Part shown: positions 8,816 to 17,510 of the stretch, one piece after another | Layout of the letters: each line of letters opens with the position of its first letter | Position numbering within the stretch: the first letter of the stretch is position 1 | From: Verrucomicrobiota bacterium | Lineage (GTDB): Bacteria > Verrucomicrobiota > Verrucomicrobiia > Palsa-1439 | NCBI GenBank assembly: GCA_003164675.1 | Contig: PLTX01000044.1 | Location: 45,140-109,139 of the forward strand | Direction of reading: 5' to 3' | DNA: 64,000 bases | Made by a program: the position numbers and the translations under genes | The notes under the pieces: generated by a model | Told to the model about the DNA's origin: nothing | What the model saw: the letters and a program-made list of their open reading frames with translations, nothing else | The model's database searches: none

Positions 8816-9988
8816 TCATTTGGCCAGGCTCGCGCAGAACGCTTCGATACGGTCGAGCCCCTTCTGGATGTTCTCCATGGAGCAGGCGTAACTCAGGCGC
8901 ACATGGGCGTCGCTGCCAAACGCGATGCCGGGCACCAGCGCAACCTTCTGATCGTCGAGCAGCTTCGAGGCAAAGTCGGTCGAGTTGAGTCCGAAACTGG
9001 AAATGTTCGGCAGCATGTAAAACGCGCCCATCGGTTTCACGCAGGTCACGCCCGGGATTTTCGTCAGGCGGTCGTACATGTAGGCGCGGCGTTCCGCAAA
9101 CGCCTTGACCATCTCACCGATGAACGATTGGTCGCCTTTCAAACCCGCGAGCGCGCCCTTCTGGGCAAAGCTGGTCGGGTTCGAGGTCGAGTGCGACTGA
9201 ATCGAGTCGATGGCCGCGGCAATCGGGTCCGGGGCCGCAACGTAGCCGAGACGCCAGCCGGTCATCGCATAGGCCTTGCTGAAGCCGTTGACGGTGATGG
9301 TCAGGTCGTAGACCTCTTTGCCCAACGACGCGAGGCTGACGGGCTGGACGCCGTCGTACGTGATTTTTTCGTAAATCTCGTCCGAGAGCATCAGGATGTC
9401 TTCTTCCAGGGCGACCTCGGCGAGCGCTTGAAGTTCTTCGCGACTGTACACGGAGCCCGTCGGGTTGCCGGGCGAATTGAGAATGATCAATTTCGTGGCC
9501 GGAGTCATGGCATCGCGGAACTGTTCCGGGCTGATCTTGAACCCGCTGGCTTCCGTGGTCTCGACGATCACCGGCGAAGCGTCCGCGAGCTTGGCCATTT
9601 CGGGATAGCTCAACCAGTACGGCGCGGGAATGATCACCTCGTCGCCGGCCTGGCAGGTGGCGAGAATCACGTTGTAACAGGAATGCTTCGCGCCGCAGTT
9701 GACGATGATCTGCGAGCGCTTGTAATCGAGGCCGTTTTCATTCTTCAATTTTCCGGCGATGGCGTCGCGCAATTCCGGTATGCCCGAGGAGGGCGTGTAC
9801 TTCGTAAACCCCGCGGCCAGCGCCTGCGCGGCAGCGTCCTTGATGAACTGTGGCGTGTCAAAATCGGGTTCGCCGGCGCCGAAACCGCAGACGTCAACTC
9901 CTTCGGCTTTGAGTTTTTTGGCCTTGGCGTCGATGGCGAGCGTGAGCGACGGGGTCAGGGTGGTGGCACGTTGGGCGAGTTGTTGCAT
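8816..9988 (-). CDS. aspC: class I PLP aminotransferase, aspartate type
   Basis: A 390-residue fold-type I aminotransferase resembling the thermophile-type (subgroup Ib) aspartate aminotransferases; some members also act on prephenate. Visible marks are 'GAGEPDFDTPQFIK', 'KYTPSSGIPELRDA', 'NSPGNPTGSVYS', 'LSDEIYEKITYDG' and the PLP-lysine region 'NGFSKAYAMTGWRLGY' with Lys238. The last part 'HVRLSYACSMENIQKGLDR' carries the substrate carboxylate-binding Arg. It lies between the tandem NDK gene (52-base gap) and the ychF-like gene and is probably co-transcribed with them. Confidence 0.93.
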   Translation of the reverse strand: MQQLAQRATTLTPSLTLAIDAKAKKLKAEGVDVCGFGAGEPDFDTPQFIKDAAAQALAAGFTKYTPSSGIPELRDAIAGKLKNENGLDYKRSQIIVNCGAKHSCYNVILATCQAGDEVIIPAPYWLSYPEMAKLADASPVIVETTEASGFKISPEQFRDAMTPATKLIILNSPGNPTGSVYSREELQALAEVALEEDILMLSDEIYEKITYDGVQPVSLASLGKEVYDLTITVNGFSKAYAMTGWRLGYVAAPDPIAAAIDSIQSHSTSNPTSFAQKGALAGLKGDQSFIGEMVKAFAERRAYMYDRLTKIPGVTCVKPMGAFYMLPNISSFGLNSTDFASKLLDDQKVALVPGIAFGSDAHVRLSYACSMENIQKGLDRIEAFCASLAK

Positions 9989-10040
9989 GAGTGGTCTTTC
10001 TGGTGCTGATGGTTCGATTCAAGATTTCAAAGCGACAGGT

Positions 10041-11228
10041 CTAGAGCTTGCAGTTGTAAAACTCCTCGACGAGCGGCTTGAGATTGTTTCCACGGATGTT
10101 GATGATTTTCATTTCCCGCTGCGCGTTCTCGGCCGAATCGCTGGCATGCGCGGCGTTGACCATGATGTCCTGGCCGAGTTCGCGACGGATCGTGCCGGGC
10201 GGCGCTTTGCGTGGATCCGTGGGCCCCAGGACGCCGCGAATCTTGGCCACGGCGTCCGGGCCTTCGTAGACGACGGCCACGATTTTTTCCAGGCCAGGCT
10301 GGGCCTTGGCGGGACCGGAACAATCTTCCGGCCTGCGGCCGGTCATGAATTCAACGATCTGGCTGAATTGTTGATCGGCAAACAGCGGCCCCATGAGTTC
10401 CCCGAGCGCTTTCTCGGTTTGCGGGTTGAGGCCGAAACCGAATTCCTTTTCCAGCGCCAATCGCGAGCGCTGGCCGGAGATGTCCGTGAGTTTTTCGCGG
10501 AGAACGGCACGGACCGGCCCGTAAAACTCCTCGGCTTGTCCGACGCTCATGTGATGCACTTTGATGGTGATGATGTACAGCCCCGTGCGCGAGAGCATGT
10601 CGACAATGTTGCCCGGTCGGGCGCTGGGAAAGCGGAAATTATCGGGCTTCAGCAACACGAGCGTCTGTTCCGCCTTGACGTCCTTGGGGTAGGGGACGAC
10701 CTTCTCCAGGAAGCCGCCATCGGTTTCGGAGTACCTGGCCCAGAGCTTGAGCTTGATCTCGGCCTCTTCAGGATTGGGAGCCGCCAGAACCGCTGGCTCG
10801 AAGTATTTCACCTGACCATCGGCGCCGACGATGTAGTCGCCATACGTGTCGCGAATGGTTTCACCTGCGGTGCCCTTGTCAGCCCGGAAACTGCCGATGA
10901 CCTGCCGCACCTTGCGCACCGCGTCTTCGCCGCGGAACAAGAGCATCATCACGCGTTTCCGCTGTCCGCTTTTCGGGTCTGGCGAATAATTGTCGAGGAT
11001 GTATTGGCGGATGAGTTCCTGGATCTTGCGGTCTTGCGGGTCCTTGGGTGAAACCGCAATTTCCGCGTAGCGCTGGACCAGTTCGCGCCCGGGTGCGAAC
11101 ATGCGTGCCGCAACCAACTCCAGGGCGGTGCGCGTAAACAGTCGGGAGATCACGCCGCCCGTACGCGATTTGTAAACCGTGTACGGGTTGATCAGTACGT
11201 AAGCCAGTTCTTCTTTAGCAGCTGTCAT
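10041..11228 (-). CDS. tandem-domain nucleoside diphosphate kinase
   Basis: A 395-residue protein with two NDK-like domains, whereas bacterial NDK is normally a single domain of about 140 residues. Domain 1 (about 7-145) shows 'YVLINPYTVYKSRTGGVISR' and 'LFRGEDAVRKVRQVIG' but no catalytic His. Domain 2 (about 187-378) shows 'QTLVLLKPDNF', 'EFMTGRRP', 'VYEGPDAVAKIRGVLGPTDP' and 'NAAHASDSAENAQRE', with His361 in the position phosphorylated in NDK. Domain 2 also has an insertion of about 50 residues before 'FSQIVEFM'. It likely transfers the gamma-phosphate between nucleotides, with domain 1 as a structural or regulatory partner. First gene of the ndk-aspC-ychF run. Confidence 0.88.
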   Translation of the reverse strand: MTAAKEELAYVLINPYTVYKSRTGGVISRLFTRTALELVAARMFAPGRELVQRYAEIAVSPKDPQDRKIQELIRQYILDNYSPDPKSGQRKRVMMLLFRGEDAVRKVRQVIGSFRADKGTAGETIRDTYGDYIVGADGQVKYFEPAVLAAPNPEEAEIKLKLWARYSETDGGFLEKVVPYPKDVKAEQTLVLLKPDNFRFPSARPGNIVDMLSRTGLYIITIKVHHMSVGQAEEFYGPVRAVLREKLTDISGQRSRLALEKEFGFGLNPQTEKALGELMGPLFADQQFSQIVEFMTGRRPEDCSGPAKAQPGLEKIVAVVYEGPDAVAKIRGVLGPTDPRKAPPGTIRRELGQDIMVNAAHASDSAENAQREMKIINIRGNNLKPLVEEFYNCKL

Positions 11229-11290
11229 GGTTAATAATATTCAGATTGTTGCGTTGACGCAGCACAGCCCTCAAGTTTGCAGACAAACCG

Positions 11291-11318
11291 CCCTCGCCAG
11301 CCCGCCGGGCGGCGAGGG
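11291..11318 (-). terminator. GC-rich hairpin after DUF5679 gene
   Basis: A stem CCCTCGCC / GGCGAGGG with an inner GCCC/GGGC pairing lies 45 bases after the stop of the DUF5679 gene and about 60 bases before the NDK start. There is no clear T-run, so it is terminator-like rather than a proven intrinsic terminator. Confidence 0.5.
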
Positions 11319-11362
11319 ATGTGTCTCGCCTTCCGTTTCGAACCGATGCGACGATGTACGGT

Positions 11363-11512
11363 TTACTTCTTGCCTCCCATGATGCGGAACAGCTTCGTGC
11401 CGCAGTCCGGGCAAACGCCCTGGAGGGCGGGACGACCGTTTTTCATGGTCACTTCCTGCGCCTTGGCGATTTCTTTCTTCGCTTTGCACTTCACACAATA
11501 CGCTTCTGCCAC
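11363..11512 (-). CDS. DUF5679 zinc-ribbon mini-protein
   Basis: A 49-residue protein starting at GTG 11512, with a strong GGGGAGG ribosome binding site about 8 bases upstream. It has two CxxC knuckles: 'AYCVKCKAKKEI' and 'GVCPDCGTKLFRI', joined by 'EVTMKNGRPALQ'. This pattern is that of the DUF5679 family, short rubredoxin/zinc-ribbon-like proteins of unknown role found widely in bacteria. Four cysteines could hold one zinc. It stands alone, followed by a hairpin. Confidence 0.85.
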   Translation of the reverse strand: MAEAYCVKCKAKKEIAKAQEVTMKNGRPALQGVCPDCGTKLFRIMGGKK

Positions 11513-11567
11513 GGTGCTTGCCTCCCCTTCGGTTCAATTTTCACTCGGAAAACTTGCGCCGCATCTT

Positions 11568-11613
11568 ACTGGCATCGGCCAACCACCGTCAAGGTGCAAA
11601 ACCGTGACGAAAA
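11568..11613. repeat. dispersed 46-base repeat, copy A
   Basis: This stretch beginning ACTGGCATCGGCCAAC and ending in GTGCAAAACC-TGAC-AAA matches 27787-27832 with only a few mismatches. Both copies lie in non-coding DNA beside decayed genes. Confidence 0.6.
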
Positions 11614-11635
11614 AGTCGGGGAAGATTCGAGGTCG

Positions 11636-11770
11636 GGTCAGACCTACTTCGCGGAGATCAGCGGGCCAATCGTCATTACCCCCAGCGGCGACACCACGAC
11701 CAACTACACGGACAGCGGTGGTGCCACCAACGGCCCAGGCCGCTATTACCGGATTCGTCGTGTGCCCTGA
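11636..11770 (+). pseudogene. C-terminal remnant of a secreted protein
   Basis: The frame from 11636 to the TGA at 11768-11770 reads 'QTYFAEISGPIVITPSGD' and then 'TNYTDSGGATNGPGRYYRI' before RRVP. This is the kind of short beta-rich C-terminal domain that ends many verrucomicrobial extracellular proteins (compare the ends of the proteins at 17511 and 22844). No start codon or upstream domain belongs to it; the 5' part of the gene is missing. Confidence 0.55.
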
Positions 11771-11845
11771 AGATGTGGCGCGACCGGGACGCGCGACACA
11801 ATTGTAACAACCGGCGAAGATTGTGATTGACAGGAATGGGGGGCT

Positions 11846-11861
11846 TTGGTATCGATACCAA
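11846..11861. promoter_or_regulatory. LacI-type operator palindrome, site 1
   Basis: TTGGTATCGATACCAA is a perfect 16-bp palindrome 63 bases before the PEP-CTERM start. Its central CG with symmetrical arms is typical of LacI-family operators. Sites 2 and 3 are at 19298 and 19802. Confidence 0.7.
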
Positions 11862-11924
11862 TGACGAATGGTTGTAATGCAGCATGCACGCGTAGCGAAA
11901 CCAGTCCTAACAGGAGAAGCACAA

Positions 11925-12554
11925 ATGAAATTGGCATTTGCGGTGTTCTTGGCGACTATCGGGCTGACGGCCAACCTCGCCCACGCCCAAAGCAACCTTC
12001 TGACCAACGGAGACTTTAACGATCCCAATTCTGTGGCACCGCCGACCGCTTGGACGTTGTGGACGTTTGGCGGTGGGTGGGCCAACCACCAGAATGATGC
12101 CAGCGGCCTGGATGGCACGTACTACATGGCCGATGGTGGTGGTTCCGGCGCTGGCGCCGGAGAGTACCAAATAGTGTCCGGGACAGCGGGAGACACGTAC
12201 ACGCTTACCGTTGACGGTGGCGCCCAGGCTTGGTGGTTGCCCTACGGTGAAATGAGGTTGTTCTTTCTCGATGCCAGCAGCAATCAATTGTCGGAGAGCT
12301 TCCTGGCGACCGTCGACCCAGCGGTGTATGGGCAGAATTATGACATAGCGCATCCGTGGTCTAATTTTACGCTGACTGCGGTCGCTCCCATCGATACAGC
12401 CATGGTAAAGGTTGAATTCGCTGAACCAAACGGAAGTGGAACCGTATGGTTTGACAACGCCGACTTGCAGGTTGTTCCAGAGCCAAGCACGCTGGCCCTC
12501 GTTGCCGGCAGCCTGGTGACTTTGCTGGGTTACCGATTTCGACGCGGCAAGTGA
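11925..12554 (+). CDS. PEP-CTERM sorted surface protein
   Basis: A 209-residue secreted protein. The ATG at 11925 is preceded by AGGAG at 11912-11916. A signal peptide runs to about residue 22 (…LAHAQS). The body is Gly/Thr-rich and starts 'NLLTNGDFNDP', the usual opening of a carbohydrate-binding-like jelly roll (CBM4/9-type). The C-terminus carries the sorting signal: VPEPST, a hydrophobic helix and a basic end (FRRGK), recognised by an exosortase system that is not in this window. A perfect LacI-type palindrome lies upstream, tying it to the sugar locus. Confidence 0.88.
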   Translation: MKLAFAVFLATIGLTANLAHAQSNLLTNGDFNDPNSVAPPTAWTLWTFGGGWANHQNDASGLDGTYYMADGGGSGAGAGEYQIVSGTAGDTYTLTVDGGAQAWWLPYGEMRLFFLDASSNQLSESFLATVDPAVYGQNYDIAHPWSNFTLTAVAPIDTAMVKVEFAEPNGSGTVWFDNADLQVVPEPSTLALVAGSLVTLLGYRFRRGK

Positions 12555-12936
12555 TGCGGTGGTTGTCCATTCGATTCGTTATAGGCAGCGACCCAATCTG
12601 ACCAGCGCGTCGGGTTGGGTTGTTGCCTTTTGACGACCGAGAGGAGAACCCCTGCACAACCCAGATCTCCCGGATTCGCTCCACGAGTCAATGTCATTGA
12701 CGTGCAATGGCAGAAACCATCTCCCCCGGAGTCAGGAATCCGGTCTTGGAGCGGCAAGAAATGCTTGGAGGCATTGGCAGTGATGATACGATGCAGATTA
12801 CACGGGACTGAATGACCCGCGATGTTCGCGAGGGGCTGGTCACATGGGAAATGCCAGGTAACAATAACCGAGTGACTTTGGCGGGCGATTCTTTCACCCT
12901 TGCGGCGGGATTTGGCTGCGCACCGACCGAGACCTC
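12555..12936. other. intergenic region before ABC importer
   Basis: 382 bases with no convincing ORF on either strand. A weak ACCCAA…TTGGGT inverted repeat near 12591-12620 is followed by TTGTTGCCTTTT and might be a terminator for the PEP-CTERM gene. No copy of the TATCGATA operator is present here. Confidence 0.4.
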
Positions 12937-14367
12937 ATGAGATTCTGGAACCGATCAGGCGCCAGCGGCGCTGGGATGGCAATCGTTTGCACGGTGCTGG
13001 CTTTCACCGGCTGCGGCACGCCTCCTCCGACCAATGGCCGCGTCGAGATCTCCTACTGGGAGAAGTGGACCGGATTTGAAGACGACGCGATGCAGGCCGT
13101 CGTGGATGACTTCAACCATTCCCAGAACCGCATTTTTGTGCGGAAACTCACGGGGATTGGGGAAATCGAGCGCAAGTTGATGCTGGCCACGGCCGGCGGA
13201 GACCCGCCCGATGTCGCGGGGATCTGGCCGGCCACCGTCACCGGCTTTTCCGAAAAGGGGGCGCTAACCCCCCTTGACAAGATGGTCAAGGAAGCGGGCA
13301 TCAGGCGTGAGGATTACATTCCCGTCTACTGGGATTTGTGCTGCCATCATGGGTTCATCTGGGCGCTGCCGAGCACGCCAACCTCGCTGGCGTTGCACTG
13401 GAACAAGAAGCTGTTTCGCGAGGCGGGACTCGATCCCGACCAACCGCCGCACAGCCTGGACGAATTCGAAAGCATGTCCGAGCGGCTCACGATTGTCGAA
13501 ATCAAGCGTGATGGCAAGGTGGTGCGCGTGCGCTATCCGGATCTGACGGACGCGGAAAAGAAGGCCAGGGATTTCAAACTGGTGCAGGTCGGTCACGATC
13601 CGCAGCAGCCGGGGTGGTGGATGCCAATGTGGGTGTATTGGTTTGGCGGGAAACTGTGGGACGGCCAGCGGCAGATCACCGCCAACGGCCCCGAGATGAT
13701 CCAGGCGTTTCACTGGCTCCAATCGCAGTCCGAGAAGTACGGTGTCGATAACCGGCGCAGTTTCGGTGCGTCGTTCGGGAATTTCCAATCACCGCAAAAC
13801 CCGTTTTTCTCCGACCAGATCGCGATGACCCTGCAGGGTGTGTGGATGTACAACTTCATCGACAAATACGCGCCACAGATGGAATGGGGCGTCGCGCCGT
13901 TTCCGGCGAAGGACCCCGCGAAGTACCCGCTGGTCACGATTGTGGATGCCGACGTGCTCGCCATTCCGAAAGGCGCTCGCCATCCGCGCGAGGCGTTTGA
14001 GTTCATCCGCTACGTCAACCAGCAGGGCCCGATGGAAAAACTATGCCTTGGCCAGCGCAAGTTCAGTCCGCTGGTCAACGTGAGCGATGAGTTTTACAGG
14101 CGACATCCCAACCCCTACATCAAGACGTTCATGGACCTGGCCAAAAGCCCGCACGCGCAGTATGCGCCGCGGCTGTCGGTCTGGGGAGCCTACAATGACG
14201 AGATGAACGTGGCCATCGACCGCATCATGGCGCTGAGTGCCACCCCGGAACAGGCGCTGGATACGGTGCAGTCGCGGATGCAGTGGAAACTGGATCGGAT
14301 GTTGACCCGCTGGGACGCGGTCAGGGACGAGCGCCTTAAGGAGTGGAGCGACCATGACGCGCGGTGA
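12937..14367 (+). CDS. sugar ABC transporter substrate-binding lipoprotein
   Basis: A 476-residue extracellular solute-binding protein of family 1 (MalE/UgpB type) that would bind an oligosaccharide outside the inner membrane and deliver it to the permeases encoded next. The N-terminus has a signal sequence ending in FTGC, with Cys26 as lipidation site. 'VEISYWEKWTGFEDDAMQAV', 'ATAGGDPPDVAGIWP', 'LHWNKKLFREAGLD' and 'AMTLQGVWMYNFI' are typical family stretches. Its 3' end overlaps the first permease by 14 bases, indicating one operon. The substrate is not readable from sequence; the glucanase context suggests beta-gluco-oligosaccharides. Confidence 0.92.
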   Translation: MRFWNRSGASGAGMAIVCTVLAFTGCGTPPPTNGRVEISYWEKWTGFEDDAMQAVVDDFNHSQNRIFVRKLTGIGEIERKLMLATAGGDPPDVAGIWPATVTGFSEKGALTPLDKMVKEAGIRREDYIPVYWDLCCHHGFIWALPSTPTSLALHWNKKLFREAGLDPDQPPHSLDEFESMSERLTIVEIKRDGKVVRVRYPDLTDAEKKARDFKLVQVGHDPQQPGWWMPMWVYWFGGKLWDGQRQITANGPEMIQAFHWLQSQSEKYGVDNRRSFGASFGNFQSPQNPFFSDQIAMTLQGVWMYNFIDKYAPQMEWGVAPFPAKDPAKYPLVTIVDADVLAIPKGARHPREAFEFIRYVNQQGPMEKLCLGQRKFSPLVNVSDEFYRRHPNPYIKTFMDLAKSPHAQYAPRLSVWGAYNDEMNVAIDRIMALSATPEQALDTVQSRMQWKLDRMLTRWDAVRDERLKEWSDHDAR

Positions 14368-15238
14368 GAAACGCAACCTGCGGCTCGGGCTGGCGTTCAT
14401 CAGCCCGTGGATCGTCGGTTTTCTCGCGTTCACCGTGTTTCCCGTGTGCGCATCCATCTATTACTCCTTCTGCGATTACGACGTGCTCACGAAACCGGTC
14501 TGGGTCGGCGCGCTGAATTACCGGGACATGATCACCGACACCGTGTTCTGGAAATCGTTGTACAACACGTTGTACTACGCATTCCTGTCGTTGCCGTTCT
14601 GTCTGGTGATTGCGCTGTGGATCGCCGTGATGCTCAACCAGGACGTGAAAGGCCGTTCCGTTTTCCGCACGATCTATTTCCTGCCGTCGCTCGTTCCGGT
14701 CGTGGCGAGTTCGATGGTCTGGCTGTGGATTCTCAACGGCAACTTCGGCCTGCTCAACCACGCGCTCGAGTTACTCCACATCAAAGGCCCGCAATGGTTG
14801 GCCGATGAGAAATGGACCAAGCCATCGCTGATCCTGATGGCCATCTGGAGTTGCGGCAACACGATGGTCATCTACCTCGCCGCGCTTCAGGACGTGCCCC
14901 GCTCGTTATACGAGTCCGCCGAAATCGACGGCGCGAATCCGTGGGTGAAATTCCGCCATATCACCGTGCCGATGATCTCGCCGGTCATTTATTTCAACCT
15001 CATCATGGGCCTCATCGGTTCCCTGCAAGTGTTTGCCCAGGCCTACATCATGCTTGGCGGTGGCGGGCCGAACCGGTCGGCGCTGTTCTACACGGTGTAT
15101 CTGTACCAGAATGCGTTCGACTACCAGCAAATGGGCTACGCGTGCGCGATGGCCTGGATCCTGTTTCTGATCATTCTGGCACTCACATGGCTGGCCACGC
15201 GCTCGACGCGCCGGCTCATCTATTACGGGGGAGAGTAA
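14354..15238 (+). CDS. sugar ABC transporter permease (MalF type)
   Basis: A 294-residue inner-membrane protein with six TM helices, of the UgpA/MalF class. The cytoplasmic EAA loop that docks on the ATPase is seen as 'ESAEIDGANPWVKFRHITVP' near residue 190. The N-terminus 'LGLAFISPWIVGFLAFTVFP' is the usual first helix of this class. It overlaps the binding-protein gene by 14 bases and is followed after three bases by the second permease. No ATPase gene accompanies the set, so a shared MsmK/UgpC-type ATPase encoded elsewhere is expected. Confidence 0.93.
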   Translation: MTRGEKRNLRLGLAFISPWIVGFLAFTVFPVCASIYYSFCDYDVLTKPVWVGALNYRDMITDTVFWKSLYNTLYYAFLSLPFCLVIALWIAVMLNQDVKGRSVFRTIYFLPSLVPVVASSMVWLWILNGNFGLLNHALELLHIKGPQWLADEKWTKPSLILMAIWSCGNTMVIYLAALQDVPRSLYESAEIDGANPWVKFRHITVPMISPVIYFNLIMGLIGSLQVFAQAYIMLGGGGPNRSALFYTVYLYQNAFDYQQMGYACAMAWILFLIILALTWLATRSTRRLIYYGGE

Positions 15239-15241
15239 CCC

Positions 15242-16159
15242 ATGCGGCTCCTGCAACGTCTGCTCCTCTACCTCCTGCTCGCGCTCGGGGCTGTCACCTG
15301 CCTGATTCCCTTGCTGTGGATGATCTCCACGGGTCTGAAGCCGATTGAGCAAACCATGTCCTCGCCGCCGACGTGGCTCCCGTATCGGTTATATGTGGAG
15401 AAAGACGGCGCGCTCACGGAAATCCAGCCGGCCGACGTGGACAAGTACCCGGCCGACAGGATGGTGAAAAAATTCGCGCCGCGCTGGGAGAATTTCCAGA
15501 ACGCCATCCACGCGATGAAGATATTCTGGACGTATCTCAAGAACACGCTGATCTTGTGCGTGCTCACGGTCATCGGCACCGTGGCATCGAGTTCCCTCGC
15601 GGCGTACGGCTTCGCGCGGATCGATTGGCGCGGACGCGACAAGTTGTTCCTGCTGTGCCTGGCGACGATGATGGTGCCGTTCCCCGTGGTGATGGTGCCC
15701 ATCTATTGCCTGTTCCGCTGGCTGGGCTGGATCGGCACGCTCAAGCCGCTGTGGGTCGGCTCGTTCTTTGCCGGCGCGTTCAACGTGTTCCTGTTGCGAC
15801 AGTTTTTTATGACGATTCCGAAAGACCTCTCTGAGGCTGCCCGTATCGACGGCTGCAGCGAGTTCCGCATTTTTTGGCAGATCATCCTGCCGCTGTGCCG
15901 ACCCGCGCTGATGGTGGTCGCGCTGTTTCAGTTCATGTACACTTGGAACGATTTCCTCGGGCCATTGATCTACCTGACCAAACAGGACGACTACACGCTG
16001 GCGCTCGGCCTGCAGTTGTTCCAGAGTCAACACGGCGGTACCGAATGGCATTACCTCATGGCCGCCAGCACCCTCATCGCCCTGCCCATCATCCTCCTGT
16101 TCTTCTTCACCCAAAAGACCTTCATCGAAGGCATCTCGATGACGGGCATCAAGGGGTGA
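15242..16159 (+). CDS. sugar ABC transporter permease (MalG type)
   Basis: A 305-residue inner-membrane protein of the UgpE/MalG class with about six TM helices. The EAA loop reads 'EAARIDGCSEFRIFWQIILP' around residue 200. Compared with usual MalG-type permeases (270-285 residues) it carries a longer first periplasmic loop, rich in charged residues (about 45-95). It ends the importer operon; a hairpin follows at 16254. It works with the preceding permease as a heterodimer. Confidence 0.93.
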   Translation: MRLLQRLLLYLLLALGAVTCLIPLLWMISTGLKPIEQTMSSPPTWLPYRLYVEKDGALTEIQPADVDKYPADRMVKKFAPRWENFQNAIHAMKIFWTYLKNTLILCVLTVIGTVASSSLAAYGFARIDWRGRDKLFLLCLATMMVPFPVVMVPIYCLFRWLGWIGTLKPLWVGSFFAGAFNVFLLRQFFMTIPKDLSEAARIDGCSEFRIFWQIILPLCRPALMVVALFQFMYTWNDFLGPLIYLTKQDDYTLALGLQLFQSQHGGTEWHYLMAASTLIALPIILLFFFTQKTFIEGISMTGIKG

Positions 16160-16253
16160 GGACAGACTCAGGACGATCTGAAGCTGCCGGCCTTTGCTGC
16201 CAAGCATGGCGGCTCGGTGGGTGAAGCCCTCCTCGGCTAAAGGAATTCCCGGA

Positions 16254-16272
16254 GCACCCATCGGATGGGTGC
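16254..16272. terminator. hairpin between importer and lacI
   Basis: GCACCCAT-CGG-ATGGGTGC forms a perfect 8-bp stem with a 3-base loop, 95 bases after the importer operon and 19 bases before the regulator start. It lacks a T-run; it could end the importer transcript or act as a local control site. Confidence 0.4.
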
Positions 16273-16290
16273 GGCGTTGCGGCAATCGCG

Positions 16291-17421
16291 ATGATGATGA
16301 GCATTAAGACCACAAACCTCTCCGGTGCTGAAGAAGCGTTGACATGTAATATGTCGAGTGCTACTGACTCTCTGATGAGAGACCCAGGCAAGGTGACAAT
16401 GGGCGACATTGCGCGCGCCACCGGTCTTTCGCCAATGACTGTTTCCCGGGTGCTCAGCAACCGTGGCTCCGTCTCAGAGGCAAAGCGGAAGCGGGTGCTG
16501 GCGACGGCCAAGCGGTTGAATTACCATGTGGACATCATTGCGCGGCAGCTCCGCGCCCAGCACACATTCCAGTTGGGCGTTGTGGCCCCATTTCAAGGAT
16601 TGGTCGGCACGGTTTATTTCGGACACATTTTGCAGGGGATCCAGCAAGTGTTGACAGGGACAGACTACCATATTGCACTGTTTGACAGCCTTTCGGAGGA
16701 CTTTAACGACGTCAGAAGATGTGTGAACCTTTGCCATGAGCGACGCGTCGGCGGGTTGATCGTCGTAGCCCCCGAGTTGAGCGCTCGATTCCCCGAAACG
16801 TTTGCCAATCTGCAGATGCCGATTATCGTTGTGGGCAGTTCTCTTGGCCAACACGGTATTAGTTATGTCGATGTAGACAACTACGGCGGCGCTTGTGCGA
16901 TGACGCAGCACATTATACACCTTGGTCACACGAGAATTGGGTTCATCGGGGGCCGGAATGACCTGCGGGATGCATCCCAACGTGAATTGGGCTTCCGAAA
17001 TACGCTGGCCAAGCATCGTCTCAGGGTCGTGGATGAATGGATTGTGCAGGGGGAATACGAAACCAGGAAGGCTTTCCAACTGTCCATGAGTTTGCTGGCC
17101 AAGAGCCGACGTCCGACGGCAATCTTCGCCGCGAATGATCAAATGGCTTACGGGGCCATTGACGCCGCTCGGGTTCTGGGACTCAAAGTTCCTGAGGATC
17201 TTTCGGTCGGGGGCTTCGATGATCTTGAAGCATCGGCGGAGTTTGTGCCCGCTCTGACAACCGTCGCGCAACCGATGATGGATCTCGGGCGGGTCGCCGC
17301 CCGCTATCTGCTGGAGGTTCTGAACGCGGCCGAGCCTCCCGGAGTTATGCACAAGCGGTTGCCGGCTCGATTGGTGACGCGTTCGTCAACGGCTCCACCG
17401 GGTCGCGAACACCCTCGATAG
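16291..17421 (+). CDS. LacI-family transcriptional regulator
   Basis: A 376-residue repressor-type protein: an N-terminal helix-turn-helix with hinge helix ('MGDIARATGLSPMTVSRVLS', then 'SEAKRKRVLATAKRLNYHVD') followed by a periplasmic-binding-protein-like sensor ('LGVVAPFQGLVGTVYFGHIL', 'RPTAIFAANDQMAYGAIDAA', 'DLSVGGFDDLEASAEFVPAL'). About 35 residues precede the HTH; ATGs at 16291 and 16351 are both possible. It lies just after the importer genes and is the obvious candidate to bind the TTGGTATCGATACCAA palindromes at 11846, 19298 and 19802, with a sugar as inducer. This pairing is inference. Confidence 0.93.
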   Translation: MMMSIKTTNLSGAEEALTCNMSSATDSLMRDPGKVTMGDIARATGLSPMTVSRVLSNRGSVSEAKRKRVLATAKRLNYHVDIIARQLRAQHTFQLGVVAPFQGLVGTVYFGHILQGIQQVLTGTDYHIALFDSLSEDFNDVRRCVNLCHERRVGGLIVVAPELSARFPETFANLQMPIIVVGSSLGQHGISYVDVDNYGGACAMTQHIIHLGHTRIGFIGGRNDLRDASQRELGFRNTLAKHRLRVVDEWIVQGEYETRKAFQLSMSLLAKSRRPTAIFAANDQMAYGAIDAARVLGLKVPEDLSVGGFDDLEASAEFVPALTTVAQPMMDLGRVAARYLLEVLNAAEPPGVMHKRLPARLVTRSSTAPPGREHPR

Positions 17422-17510
17422 CGGCCGTGTCCAAGCAGCCAAAGCTTTCTCGGTTGAACCAGGAGCCAACCCGCTTTCGGTGGTGAAAATGTCTTTGTAT
17501 TATACAGTTC

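Noticed and set aside
8285..10009. Open frame of 574 codons antisense to the YchF-like and aminotransferase genes
   Set aside because: Its translation is Arg/Gly/Val/Asp-rich without any domain and mirrors two clearly identified genes on the other strand; long antisense frames are common in GC-rich DNA.
12591..12625. Intrinsic terminator after the PEP-CTERM gene
   Set aside because: The stem is only six pairs with a loop of about 18 bases; too weak to list as a terminator.
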